Shown here in pieces: positions 63,717 to 64,000 of a stretch of 64,000 bases of DNA (the first letter of the stretch is position 1; each line of letters begins with the position of its first letter). The stretch spans positions 61,739,373-61,803,372 of the forward strand of contig NC_133773.1 in the NCBI RefSeq assembly GCF_003597395.2. Direction: 5' to 3'. The position numbers were made by a program, and so were the translations under genes. The notes under the pieces are model-generated. The model worked only from the letters and a program-made list of their open reading frames with translations. It was not told where the DNA came from and did not search any database. The DNA is from Chelonoidis abingdonii (taxonomy: Eukaryota > Chordata > Testudines > Testudinidae).

Positions 63717-64000
63717 TTTTTAGCTTGACACAAGTATTCTAAAATCGGAATAGTTTCTTAGGTTGGTTTGAAATTTGGTCTGCCTCGTGGTGTGGGGGAG
63801 GAGGGAGGAGACAAAGGATAGTGTTAATTATCTATATTAGTGGTAATTTGACTGTAGGGTTTCCAAGTTACAGCCCCCTCAAAGAAACTACTGCCTTGTA
63901 CTTAAACTGGAGAGGTGCTAGTGACTAGATGAACGATAGACCTAGGTGAGATTGATGGTTGTGAACTCACTTTTCTATTAACGTAACTAAGGATATGTTA

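Noticed and set aside
1..64000. CRISPR arrays, operons, riboswitches, prophage
   Set aside because: The window is vertebrate intronic and intergenic DNA. No regularly spaced repeats or compact gene clusters are present.

Overview
This window is vertebrate genomic DNA, most likely from a turtle. The evidence is a spliced vertebrate gene with long AT-rich introns, and repeats typical of turtles and other reptiles: a tRNA-derived SINE whose tail resembles a CR1 end, DIRS tyrosine-recombinase retrotransposons, PIF/Harbinger DNA transposons with a two-exon Myb-like gene, and many short hAT and Harbinger MITEs. A crocodilian is the main alternative. There are no operons, CRISPR arrays or functional RNA genes.

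The only host gene I can identify is ARFIP1 (arfaptin-1) on the + strand. Seven coding exons lie at 18387-18495, 22102-22197, 24399-24511, 38975-39196, 41861-42018, 47124-47298 and 60621-60776. They join in frame and give 342 codons plus a stop. With a missing first coding exon of 31 residues this would match the 373-residue human protein exactly. That first exon and the promoter were not found and should lie upstream. The 96-nt exon corresponds to the cassette exon that separates long and short arfaptin-1. The LVRKWS site that protein kinase D phosphorylates in human arfaptin-1 is present.

Region by region: 1-557 is the end of a Harbinger element. 1438-4570 holds scattered repeats. 6571-12405 is a nearly complete DIRS retrotransposon (gag-like ORF, reverse transcriptase/RNase H, tyrosine recombinase) with 38-bp inverted terminal repeats and several disabling mutations. 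It is followed head to tail by the 5' part of an older DIRS copy (about 12406-13260). 13.3-18.4 kb is repeat-rich upstream or intronic DNA. Inside ARFIP1, the intron at 24512-38974 is the most heavily colonised: a DIRS remnant, a BED-finger hAT transposase remnant, and a 4.5-kb Harbinger with its target-site duplication. The last intron (47299-60620) holds a second, deleted Harbinger with a hAT MITE inside it, a 108-bp-arm inverted repeat, and further MITEs. Downstream of ARFIP1 there is an unexplained 197-codon minus-strand ORF with a poly(A) signal about 40 bp after its stop.

The transposons do not work together with ARFIP1. They record waves of insertion, often nested. I see no convincing novel biological system. 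The items most worth a second look are the uncharacterised third ORF shared by both Harbinger copies, the tandem DIRS arrangement, the 108-bp inverted repeat, and the minus-strand ORF beyond ARFIP1.
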